DNA of 10,913 nt from JAEYFP01 sp964579795 (GTDB taxonomy: Bacteria; Bacillota; Clostridia; Lachnospirales; Lachnospiraceae), in the NCBI GenBank assembly GCA_964579795.1, contig CAZOHM010000068.1, positions 1-10,913 of the forward strand. Reading direction: 5' to 3'. The notes beneath the pieces were generated by a model that was given only the letters and a program-made list of their open reading frames with translations, was not told the DNA's origin and made no database searches. Positions 1 through 5,952 of this stretch are shown one piece after another. Numbering within the stretch: position 1 is the stretch's first letter; each line of letters begins with the position of its first letter. The translations under genes and the position numbers were made by a program.

Positions 1-3
1 GAG

Positions 4-89
4 CGGAGACGGAGGGATTCGAACCCTCGTGCCCCGGAGGGCAAACGCATTTCGAGTGCGCCCCGTTATGACCGCTTCGATACGTCTCC
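4..89 (-). tRNA. tRNA-Ser (anticodon CGA)
   Basis: Read on the minus strand, the 5' arm GGAGACG (89 to 83) pairs perfectly with CGTCTCC (11 to 5), followed by discriminator G at position 4. The anticodon loop CTCGAAA (56 to 50) is closed by a five-pair stem and places CGA at 54-52, which reads the serine codon UCG. A long variable arm (GCCC...GGGGC type), as expected for tRNA-Ser, is followed by the T loop GGTTCGAATCC. The 86-nt length fits a class II tRNA. CCA is not encoded (the minus strand continues CTC), so it must be added after transcription. Confidence 0.97.
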
Positions 90-104
90 ATAAATACAGA
101 CAAA

Positions 105-134
105 ATTATAATACAGATACAGTGAAGAAGTCAA
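105..134 (-). promoter_or_regulatory. Promoter of the tRNA-Ser gene
   Basis: On the minus strand, TTGACT (134-129) and a perfect TATAAT (110-105) are separated by 18 bp. The predicted start near position 98 lies about nine bases upstream of the mature tRNA 5' end. It is back to back with the rightward operon A promoter, with about 12 bp between the two -35 boxes. Confidence 0.75.
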
Positions 135-146
135 ATATAAAAGAAG

Positions 147-175
147 TTGCCAAATAAGAAAATATCTTGTATAAT
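147..175 (+). promoter_or_regulatory. Promoter of arabinan operon A
   Basis: TTGCCA (147-152) and TATAAT (170-175) are separated by an ideal 17 bp. The predicted start is near 182, giving a leader of about 64 nt. The -10 region reads TTGTATAAT, one base away from the TTGTACAAT that covers the -10 of the operon B promoter. This may mean a shared operator, or may simply follow from the -10 consensus. Confidence 0.75.
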
Positions 176-234
176 TTAGACCATACTAAAATAGTTTACA
201 TATCAATAAAGCGCAAATGATTTTGAAAGAAAAC

Positions 235-240
235 GGTGAT
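235..240 (+). promoter_or_regulatory. Unusual ribosome binding site (GGTGAT) of the first GH43 gene
   Basis: The first gene of operon A lacks the AGGAGG seen before most genes here. GGTGAT, five bases before the ATG at 246, can pair with the ATCACC part of the 16S rRNA 3' end. It is the only good complementarity near the start and supports the 246 ATG, probably with weaker initiation than the next genes. Confidence 0.4.
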
Positions 241-245
241 TAAGA

Positions 246-1208
246 ATGAATAAACAAAATAGTCTGAAATACAATGAGGTATGGATTTCTCAGAGAGCAG
301 ATCCATATGTATATCGGCATGTGGATGGAGTCTATTACTTTACAGCATCAGTACCGGCATATGATGGAGTTATTCTTCGAAAAGCAGACACGTTAGCCGG
401 GCTTGCGGATGCAGACGAATATTATATTTGGCACAAGCATGAAAAAGGTTTGATGAGTAAGCATATATGGGCACCGGAGCTGCATTTTTTAGACGGAAGA
501 TGGTATATCTATTTTGCGGCAAGTGAGGTGGATGATATATGGGCGCTCAGACCATATGTGCTGGAATGTACAGATGAGGATCCGGTTAGGGGAGATTGGA
601 AAGAGCTTGGTATGCTTAAGCCGGCAGAAGCCGATGAGTTTTCCTTTCGAGCGTTTTCTTTGGATACGACTATCTTCGAAAACAAGGGAGAACTGTATTG
701 TGTCTGGGCTGAGAAGATAGGTGTTGGAAGACAGATTTCCAATTTGTATATTGCAAAGATGAATGCACCGGACAGGATGCAAACAGTACAGGTATTACTT
801 ACTACTCCGGACTATGATTGGGAAAGAAAAGGCTTTTGGGTAAATGAAGGACCGGCAGTGATAAAACATAATGGAAGAATTTTTTTGACGTATTCTGCCA
901 GTGATACAGGCAGTGATTATTGTATAGGTATGTTGACTGCTTCAGAAAATGCAAATCTGCTTGATCCTCGCTCTTGGAAAAAGGAGCGTCAACCAGTGCT
1001 GCAAAGCGATGATATAAGAGGAATTTATGGACCAGGACATAATTCATTTACAAAGGATGAAAATGGAAATGATATTATGGTCTATCATGCACGGACAAAA
1101 AAAGAAATATCAGGGGATCCGCTGGATGACCCTAATCGTCATACGATGCTTATGAAGTTAAACTGGAGTAAAGAGGGTATGCCGATATTTTCCTTTAATT
1201 CTGTCTGA
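246..1208 (+). CDS. GH43 exo-alpha-1,5-L-arabinofuranosidase (subfamily 26-like), cytoplasmic
   Basis: This 320-residue enzyme has a complete five-bladed beta-propeller GH43 layout and no signal peptide, so it should act in the cytoplasm on imported arabino-oligosaccharides. The catalytic triad is visible: general base D19 in ADPY, pKa-tuning D140 in SLDTTIF, and general acid E201 in NEGPAV. H265 in YGPGHNSF is the conserved metal-site histidine region. The blocks YYFTASVP, HIWAPELHF, WYIYFAAS, FLTYSAS and DPNRHT closely match, from memory, Streptomyces Araf43A, an exo-alpha-1,5-arabinofuranosidase of GH43_26. Exo action on arabinan is therefore inferred; arabinoxylan side-chain activity is an alternative. 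It is the first gene of operon A, followed after 27 bp by the lipoprotein endo-arabinanase. The start is the only ATG before the catalytic base. Confidence 0.9.
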   Translation: MNKQNSLKYNEVWISQRADPYVYRHVDGVYYFTASVPAYDGVILRKADTLAGLADADEYYIWHKHEKGLMSKHIWAPELHFLDGRWYIYFAASEVDDIWALRPYVLECTDEDPVRGDWKELGMLKPAEADEFSFRAFSLDTTIFENKGELYCVWAEKIGVGRQISNLYIAKMNAPDRMQTVQVLLTTPDYDWERKGFWVNEGPAVIKHNGRIFLTYSASDTGSDYCIGMLTASENANLLDPRSWKKERQPVLQSDDIRGIYGPGHNSFTKDENGNDIMVYHARTKKEISGDPLDDPNRHTMLMKLNWSKEGMPIFSFNSV

Positions 1209-1235
1209 GATTTCATAAGGAGAGAGAAAGATAAA

Positions 1236-2804
1236 ATGAATCGAAAGAATAGGACAATTATTACAGCAATAGTGGTAGTAGCTGTGTTAACGACTGTAGA
1301 CTTTGGACTGACAGGCTGTGGAAATAGGACGGAAGTATTTGAAGAGACAGCAAAAGAAAATATTAAAATTGGTGATCTGGGTGTTATGGCATCGGTGCAT
1401 GATCCCTCAATAATTAAAGGAGACGATGGTTACTATTACATTTTTGGAACACATATGTCTTCTGCTAAATCCAAAGATTTGGTACATTGGAAATCATTTT
1501 CAGATGGTGTAAGTAAGAGAAATCCATTGTTCAGCAACTTGTTTGATGACGATTTGAAGGCATTTCAGTTTGTAGGGAAAAACAGTGACAGCTGGTATTC
1601 TGTCTGGGCGCCGGATGTGATTTATAACAAAGCCATGAGAAAATATGTGATGTATTTTTGTACATCATCTACCTATGTTTGTTCCAATATTTGCATGGCG
1701 ACATCAGACCAGATACAAGGACCGTATGAGTATAAGGATACGTTATTGTATTCTGGATTTATTAAATCGACGATTTTAAAAACAAATTTTTTGGATTATG
1801 TGGATAAGTCAGAGATAAAGAATTATACTCAGTCTGGTTTAGGATATAATAATCAATACTGGCCAAATTGCATTGATCCTACAGTATTCTATGATGCAGA
1901 CGGAAAAATGTGGATGGTATATGGTTCTTGGTCTGGTGGTATTTTCTTATTGGAAATTGATGAAGAAACCGGATATCCGATTCATCCTGAAAAGGACGAA
2001 AATAATCAGGTAGATTCTTATTTTGGAAAACGTTTGTTAGGAGGGTATCATCAGTCTATTGAAGGTCCATATATTATTTATGACGAAGAAACAAAATACT
2101 ATTATTTATTTGTCTCTTATGGAAGCCTGACACGAGAAGGCGGATATCAGATACGTGAGTTTCGGTCAGAAAATGTAGATGGACCATACGTGGATGCTGC
2201 TGGACAGACAATGACTATGGTAGATGCATCGAATCCGGAGTATAATAAAGATTATGGACTGAAAATGATGGGTAACTATGATTTTCCAAGCTTAAAACAG
2301 GCTTATATGGCACCAGGACATAATTCTGCGCTGATAGATGATGATGGAAAAATGTATGTTGTATATCACCAACGATTTGATGATGGATCTGAATTTCATC
2401 AGCCAAGAGTACACCAGATGTTTACAAATAAAAATGGGTGGCTTGTAGCTGCTCCGTTTGAAACAAATGGAGAAACGCTGAGAATGGAAGGATATTTCTC
2501 AAAAGAGCTGGCAGGGACATATTATGTAGTAAATCATGGACTCGATATTAGTAAAAAGATTCATGAACCAGAAGAATTAAAGCTTTATTCTGATGGGACA
2601 ATAAAAAAAGACAGCACCGAAGGAGAAACAGAAGAAGGAAGCTTCATATTGGAAAAAGAGACGCCATATGTGACGATTCAACTTGGAGAGGATACATATG
2701 AGGGAGTATTTATTGAAATGACCGATGAAGCTGGAAATGAAGTAATTTGTTTTACGGCAGCAGGAAAAAACAATGAAACAATATGGGGTGTTCACTATAA
2801 ATAA
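1236..2804 (+). CDS. Lipoprotein GH43 endo-alpha-1,5-L-arabinanase with C-terminal accessory domain
   Basis: The 522-residue product begins with a basic n-region, a hydrophobic core and the lipobox LTGC. Cys28 would be lipidated, tethering the enzyme to the outer face of the membrane. The GH43 propeller follows (about residues 50-420), with general base D56 in VHDPSI, D214 in IDPTVF, general acid E276 in IEGPYI and H362 in APGHNS. The blocks SVWAPDV, WMVYGSWSGG and YYYLFVSYGSL are typical of endo-arabinanases. Residues from about 425 form a small beta-rich domain like the GH43 C-terminal domain (PF16369 type) of Bacillus subtilis Abn2. The expected role is cutting the alpha-1,5-arabinan backbone at the cell surface to make oligosaccharides for the importer of operon B. 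A strong AAGGAGAG (1218-1225) precedes the ATG. The exact GH43 subfamily (4 or 5) is not certain by eye. Confidence 0.92.
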   Translation: MNRKNRTIITAIVVVAVLTTVDFGLTGCGNRTEVFEETAKENIKIGDLGVMASVHDPSIIKGDDGYYYIFGTHMSSAKSKDLVHWKSFSDGVSKRNPLFSNLFDDDLKAFQFVGKNSDSWYSVWAPDVIYNKAMRKYVMYFCTSSTYVCSNICMATSDQIQGPYEYKDTLLYSGFIKSTILKTNFLDYVDKSEIKNYTQSGLGYNNQYWPNCIDPTVFYDADGKMWMVYGSWSGGIFLLEIDEETGYPIHPEKDENNQVDSYFGKRLLGGYHQSIEGPYIIYDEETKYYYLFVSYGSLTREGGYQIREFRSENVDGPYVDAAGQTMTMVDASNPEYNKDYGLKMMGNYDFPSLKQAYMAPGHNSALIDDDGKMYVVYHQRFDDGSEFHQPRVHQMFTNKNGWLVAAPFETNGETLRMEGYFSKELAGTYYVVNHGLDISKKIHEPEELKLYSDGTIKKDSTEGETEEGSFILEKETPYVTIQLGEDTYEGVFIEMTDEAGNEVICFTAAGKNNETIWGVHYK

Positions 2805-2826
2805 TGTAGTTTGAAAGGAGCGAAAA

Positions 2827-4332
2827 ATGGTAAAGCTGTATATAAACGAGAAAGACAAGAAAGGACATATTAACCCGGAAATCTATGGTCACTTTTCTGA
2901 ACATTTGGGAAGATGTATTTACGAAGGTCTGTATGTTGGAGAGCATTCTGAAATACCAAATAAAAATGGAATGCGTACAGATGTAGTAAATGCACTTCGA
3001 GAAATTAATATTCCAGTTCTTCGCTGGCCAGGAGGATGCTTTGCTGATGAATATCATTGGAAAGATGGAATCGGACCAAAGGAAAACAGAAAGAAAATGG
3101 TCAATACACACTGGGGTGGAGTTGTAGAAGACAATAGCTTTGGTACGCATGAATTTTTTGAGTTATGTGAACAGCTAGGATGTAAAACGTATATTAACGG
3201 AAATGTTGGAAGCGGGACTGTACAGGAAATGTCTGAATGGATTGAGTATATGACATTTGAGGGTATGTCACCTATGGCAGATTTAAGAAAAGAAAATGGT
3301 CGCGAGAAGCCATGGAAGGTAGATTATTTTGGTGTTGGAAATGAAAACTGGGGTTGTGGCGGAAATATGACACCACAGTACTATGCTAATGAATATCGTC
3401 GATATCAGACATATGTAAGAAATTATTCTCCAGAGCATCCAATTAATAAGATTTGTGGAGGAGCGAATGTAGCAGATGATTACTGGACAAAAGAAGTACT
3501 GAAAACTACATTTGATAATGTTCCGGAAGAATTTCATGGATTAATGGATGGTCTGTCACTGCACTACTATGTTCATCCTGAGGGTTGGGAAATAAAAGGA
3601 AGTGCAATAGAGTTTGATAACGAGACATGGTATAAAACGCTGTTCAAGGCTTTGTATATGGAGTATTTGATTAAATTACATGGAAATATAATGGATCAAT
3701 ATGATCCGGAAAAGAAAATAGGTATGATAGTGGATGAATGGGGCAGCTGGTATTCAGTTGAAGAAGGTACGAATCCGGGATTCCTGTATCAGCAAAATAC
3801 GGTACGAGATGCGCTGATAGCCGGTATTACATTGAATATATTTAACAAGAATTGTAATCGCGTAAAGATGGCAAATCTCGCGCAGACAGTAAATGTTCTT
3901 CAGTCTGTTATTTTGACAGAAGGTCCTAAGATGATTTTTACCCCGACCTACCATGTATTTCATATGTACAGATATCATCAAAACGCAGATCTTGTTTCCA
4001 GTTGTCTTAAAGGTGTAAAATGTATTGGAGAAGAACAGGAATACATGGTACCAAATCTGCAGGAGTCTGTATCTGTAAGTAAAGATGGAACAGTGAATAT
4101 CACAATAAATAATTTGTCTGCCACAGAGAGTCAGGAATTAGAAATCAGTTTTATGGAGTTATGTACAAAAAATGTAGAGGCATCTATTGTATCAGGAAAA
4201 ACGACAGCACATAACACATTTCAACAGCCAGAAGAAGTAAAAGAAGAACGTTTTTATGCATATGAACTGACTGAGCAGGGAATAAAGGCAATACTGCCAC
4301 CATGCAGTGTTGTTCTGCTCAGAGTAAAATAG
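2827..4332 (+). CDS. GH51 alpha-L-arabinofuranosidase (first of two)
   Basis: This is a full-length (501 aa) retaining GH51 enzyme: a TIM barrel followed by a C-terminal beta-sandwich (about residues 390-501). Acid/base E173 lies in GVGNENWG and nucleophile E304 in VDEWGSWY. Family motifs EIYGHFSEHLGR, LRWPGGCFADEYHWKDGIGP and NVGSGTVQEMSEW are intact. No signal peptide is present, so it should release L-arabinose from imported oligosaccharides in the cytoplasm. AAAGGAG (2814-2820) sits six bases before the ATG and the gene follows the endo-arabinanase by 22 bp. It is clearly diverged from the second GH51 gene at 9298 (RWPGGCFADEYHW here against RYPGGNFVSNFFW there). The two therefore belong to different GH51 branches, much as Bacillus subtilis carries two GH51 paralogues, and are not a recent duplication. 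Confidence 0.95.
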   Translation: MVKLYINEKDKKGHINPEIYGHFSEHLGRCIYEGLYVGEHSEIPNKNGMRTDVVNALREINIPVLRWPGGCFADEYHWKDGIGPKENRKKMVNTHWGGVVEDNSFGTHEFFELCEQLGCKTYINGNVGSGTVQEMSEWIEYMTFEGMSPMADLRKENGREKPWKVDYFGVGNENWGCGGNMTPQYYANEYRRYQTYVRNYSPEHPINKICGGANVADDYWTKEVLKTTFDNVPEEFHGLMDGLSLHYYVHPEGWEIKGSAIEFDNETWYKTLFKALYMEYLIKLHGNIMDQYDPEKKIGMIVDEWGSWYSVEEGTNPGFLYQQNTVRDALIAGITLNIFNKNCNRVKMANLAQTVNVLQSVILTEGPKMIFTPTYHVFHMYRYHQNADLVSSCLKGVKCIGEEQEYMVPNLQESVSVSKDGTVNITINNLSATESQELEISFMELCTKNVEASIVSGKTTAHNTFQQPEEVKEERFYAYELTEQGIKAILPPCSVVLLRVK

Positions 4333-4352
4333 TCGAAAAATGATTAATGATT

Positions 4353-4357
4353 GGAGA
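4353..4357 (+). promoter_or_regulatory. Ribosome binding site choosing the DUF6171 start at 4364
   Basis: GGAGA lies six bases upstream of the ATG at 4364. The in-frame ATG at 4340 has no purine-rich site at the right distance and would add eight residues not needed by the family's cysteine core, so 4364 is preferred. Confidence 0.6.
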
Positions 4358-4363
4358 AACGAT

Positions 4364-4621
4364 ATGTCTGAACAAATTTGCAGAAAATGTTTGTTAAGAG
4401 AAATTGATCAACATGCATATTTGCAGAATATTCAGAATCGTATAGAAAGCTTAGATGATGATATCCGAACAGAAGCCGGAATATATGAGAGAAGACTGAC
4501 AGCATGTAAAGCATGCAGCTATCTAAAAGACGGATTTTGTGGAGCCTGCGGCTGCTTCGTAGAGCTGCGGGCCGCAGTAAATATAAATCAATGTCCATAT
4601 GAAAAATGGCAGCAGGTGTAA
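4364..4621 (+). CDS. Small cysteine-rich protein, DUF6171-like
   Basis: The 85-residue protein has the pattern CxxC (C6, C9), an acidic/helical middle containing YERRLTAC, CxxC (C48, C51), CxxCxC (C59, C62, C64) and a last Cys77 in QCPYEKW. The second half, with CGACGCFVELRAA, matches what I recall of the DUF6171 family of Clostridia. Seven cysteines in paired motifs suggest a zinc-ribbon-like or other metal-binding fold. No function is established to my knowledge. There is no signal peptide or membrane segment. It is the last gene of operon A, 31 bp after the GH51 gene (from the 4364 start), and its final codons and stop form one arm of the terminator. A longer form starting at 4340 (93 aa) is possible. 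Confidence 0.75.
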   Translation: MSEQICRKCLLREIDQHAYLQNIQNRIESLDDDIRTEAGIYERRLTACKACSYLKDGFCGACGCFVELRAAVNINQCPYEKWQQV

Positions 4622-4651
4622 TGTAATTATACATCTGCTGCCATTTTTCAT
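4599..4651. terminator. Bidirectional terminator covering both convergent stop codons
   Basis: Arm 4599-4620 is complementary to 4630-4651 (core TGGCAGCAGGTGTA against TACATCTGCTGCCA, with one G-U pair and flanking AAAAA/TTTTT), with a nine-base loop. On either strand the GC-containing stem ends in a T run, so it can terminate both operon A and the regulator gene. The TAA of the DUF6171 gene (4619-4621) and the TGA of the minus-strand regulator (4650-4648) both lie in the structure. Confidence 0.9.
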
Positions 4652-5565
4652 GCTATTGGACTATAATTAATGCGAATATTAATATCCTGATTGTAATTGC
4701 CAAATGTTTTTCCGAAAATTGTCAAACCACCAACATGTGCAGAATCGTCTTCAACTGCCATCTTAAATTTAATTGTGCTGCGATAATCAAAATCAAAATC
4801 CAAAATAGAAACATCTGAAATCTGGAGACCATCAATAAAAGTTCCTTTTTTATTAATTACCAGAAGCTTTAACAGTCCATACTGATTCCAGTTGGAATAC
4901 CACCAGTCTGGTGTAAAAATACCTTTTACATCTCCAAAGTCACCGGGTGATGTCCACATGCCAATGCAAATATCATTGAGATAAAACTTAATATCAGATG
5001 GCCAGACATCATTACTACCGGGAGCCTCTGAGCTAAGCTCGGTTGAAATAGTAAGCTGGTCTATTTTTTGTGAGCAAGGAATAAAATTAGGAATTACATA
5101 CTCCACATAACCTTTTGTGAACCAGAGAATATCTGCATTATATCTATCGGGGTGTGCAAAGTAACGAGTATCATCAACTTCGCCAATCAGAGATGTAGAG
5201 GATGCAAGACCGCATGTTGGAAATACATCAAAATCTGAGTAATGTCCAATTTTCAGAGAAGTCTGATAAACGTTTTTACTATCTTCCTCTGTATCAAAAT
5301 CGACTAATATTTTATCAATATATACAGAACATATTTTTTGATTGCCATGACCGTTAGATTCACTTGAAATAGTGATGATACCAGCATCCTCCAGCTTTTT
5401 AATATGACTGGTCAATGCACCGTTAGTAATATTCAGTCGAGTAGCCAGCTCATTCATATTCATGTTTTTATTTTCCAGAAGAATTTTAATGATTTCAATA
5501 CGAATGTCAGAACCAAGTGCTTTAAAAAGGGGAAGTCCTTCATCTAATGATTTAATGTGTAGCAT
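4648..5565 (-). CDS. ArsR-fold transcriptional regulator (COG4189-like), putative arabinan locus regulator
   Basis: The 305-residue protein starts with a winged helix-turn-helix (about residues 10-90): ALGSDIRIEIIKILL, then the helix pair NMNELATRLNITNGALTSHIKKLEDAGII and a wing ending near CSVYIDKI. This is the ArsR arrangement. Residues 100-305 form a large, aromatic, apparently beta-rich domain (FTPDWWYSNWNQYGLLKL, INKKGTFIDGLQISDVSI). I recall this architecture from regulators in Paenibacillus and Clostridia grouped as COG4189, whose C-terminal domain has no known role that I can name. Metal sensing by ArsR-type cysteines is not suggested: C79, C118, C164 and C200 are scattered. It is divergent from operon B and convergent with operon A, so control of the arabinan genes is inferred from position. 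GAAAGGAA precedes the ATG by about ten bases. Confidence 0.85.
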   Translation of the reverse strand: MLHIKSLDEGLPLFKALGSDIRIEIIKILLENKNMNMNELATRLNITNGALTSHIKKLEDAGIITISSESNGHGNQKICSVYIDKILVDFDTEEDSKNVYQTSLKIGHYSDFDVFPTCGLASSTSLIGEVDDTRYFAHPDRYNADILWFTKGYVEYVIPNFIPCSQKIDQLTISTELSSEAPGSNDVWPSDIKFYLNDICIGMWTSPGDFGDVKGIFTPDWWYSNWNQYGLLKLLVINKKGTFIDGLQISDVSILDFDFDYRSTIKFKMAVEDDSAHVGGLTIFGKTFGNYNQDINIRINYSPIA

Positions 5566-5631
5566 ATTGTTTAGATTCCTTTCGTAAAAAATAATTATGA
5601 CAAATGTAAAATAAAGTGCATTAGTTATTAA

Positions 5632-5646
5632 CTATACTTAGTATAG
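5632..5646. promoter_or_regulatory. Palindrome over the regulator's -10 box, candidate autoregulatory operator
   Basis: CTATAC-TTA-GTATAG is a perfect hyphenated inverted repeat that contains the minus-strand -10 (5645-5640) and the predicted start. It is flanked by two direct copies of CATTAGT(T/C)A at 5619-5627 and 5659-5667, 40 bp apart. A protein bound here would block transcription of the regulator gene. Confidence 0.4.
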
Positions 5647-5668
5647 CGAGATATAGCACATTAGTCAA
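5640..5668 (-). promoter_or_regulatory. Promoter of the ArsR-fold regulator gene
   Basis: On the minus strand, TTGACT (5668-5663) and TATACT (5645-5640) are separated by exactly 17 bp. The predicted start near 5633 gives a leader of about 68 nt. Confidence 0.75.
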
Positions 5669-5758
5669 ACATAAATAATTTAGAAAAGCCTAAAAGATAT
5701 ATAAAAAACTAAAAGTTGAGAAATATCTAAAATATTATACAGAATAATAAATTACATA

Positions 5759-5787
5759 TTGACAAGTGTAGAGTACTATTGTACAAT
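5759..5787 (+). promoter_or_regulatory. Promoter of operon B (ABC importer)
   Basis: A perfect TTGACA (5759-5764), 17 bp of spacer and TACAAT (5782-5787) make a strong vegetative promoter. The predicted start is near 5794, leaving a leader of about 159 nt before the ATG at 5953. The -10 box lies inside the palindrome ATTGTACAAT, so repression at this site is plausible. Confidence 0.8.
5778..5787. promoter_or_regulatory. Operator-like palindrome 1 (ATTGTACAAT)
   Basis: This ten-base perfect palindrome covers the -10 box of the operon B promoter. It shares the core TTGTACAA and the following TTCATA-like bases with a second copy centred 41 bp downstream. The half-site resembles the TTGTAC half of the Bacillus AraR operator, but without that site's longer centre. 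Confidence 0.5.
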
Positions 5788-5793
5788 TCATAT

Positions 5794-5952
5794 ACAAAGA
5801 TAAATTTTTTGATGGAGAATTGTACAAATTGCATACGTTGTTTGAAAAAAAACAACTTTAAAAACAACTTGTAAATAAAAAATCTGTCAAAAAACATAGA
5901 TTTGTAAACTATTTTATAAAATGCAAAACATGAATCAAAAGGAGGATTATTC
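5794..5952 (+). other. Long A-rich 5' leader of operon B
   Basis: The leader holds operator copy 2, then GTTGTTT (5837-5843), which can pair with either of two AAACAAC copies (5850-5856 or 5862-5868) inside a repeated AAACAACTT. A second small inverted repeat AAATCT/AGATTT follows at 5880-5885 and 5898-5903. There is no GC-rich stem or T-run terminator and I recognise no riboswitch. The ribosome binding site AAAAGGAGG (5937-5945) is strong and left free. No coding signal is seen between 5566 and 5952. Confidence 0.4.
5819..5830. promoter_or_regulatory. Operator-like palindrome 2 (ATTGTACAAATT)
   Basis: The core TTGTACAA (5820-5827) repeats the site on the -10 box. It is centred 41 bp away, close to four helical turns, so both copies would lie on the same DNA face. 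It sits at about +26 in the transcribed leader. The similarity extends to the right (ATTGCATAC against TTCATATAC) with a one-base gap. Confidence 0.5.

Noticed and set aside
4..89. tRNA-Ser as the attachment site of an integrated element carrying the arabinan genes
   Set aside because: No integrase and no second copy of the tRNA 3' end is found in the window, and the genes lie on the 5' side of the tRNA, not the usual 3' side.
229..242. Possible CcpA (cre) site AGAAAACGGTGATT before the first GH43 gene
   Set aside because: It misses the first T and the last CA of the TGWNANCGNTNWCA consensus and overlaps the ribosome binding site, so I do not call it.
2752..3150. Minus-strand open frame of 132 codons
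   Set aside because: It lies antisense to the junction of the endo-arabinanase and GH51 genes, both strongly supported by motifs; the translation is Phe/Ile/Ser-rich without recognisable domains.
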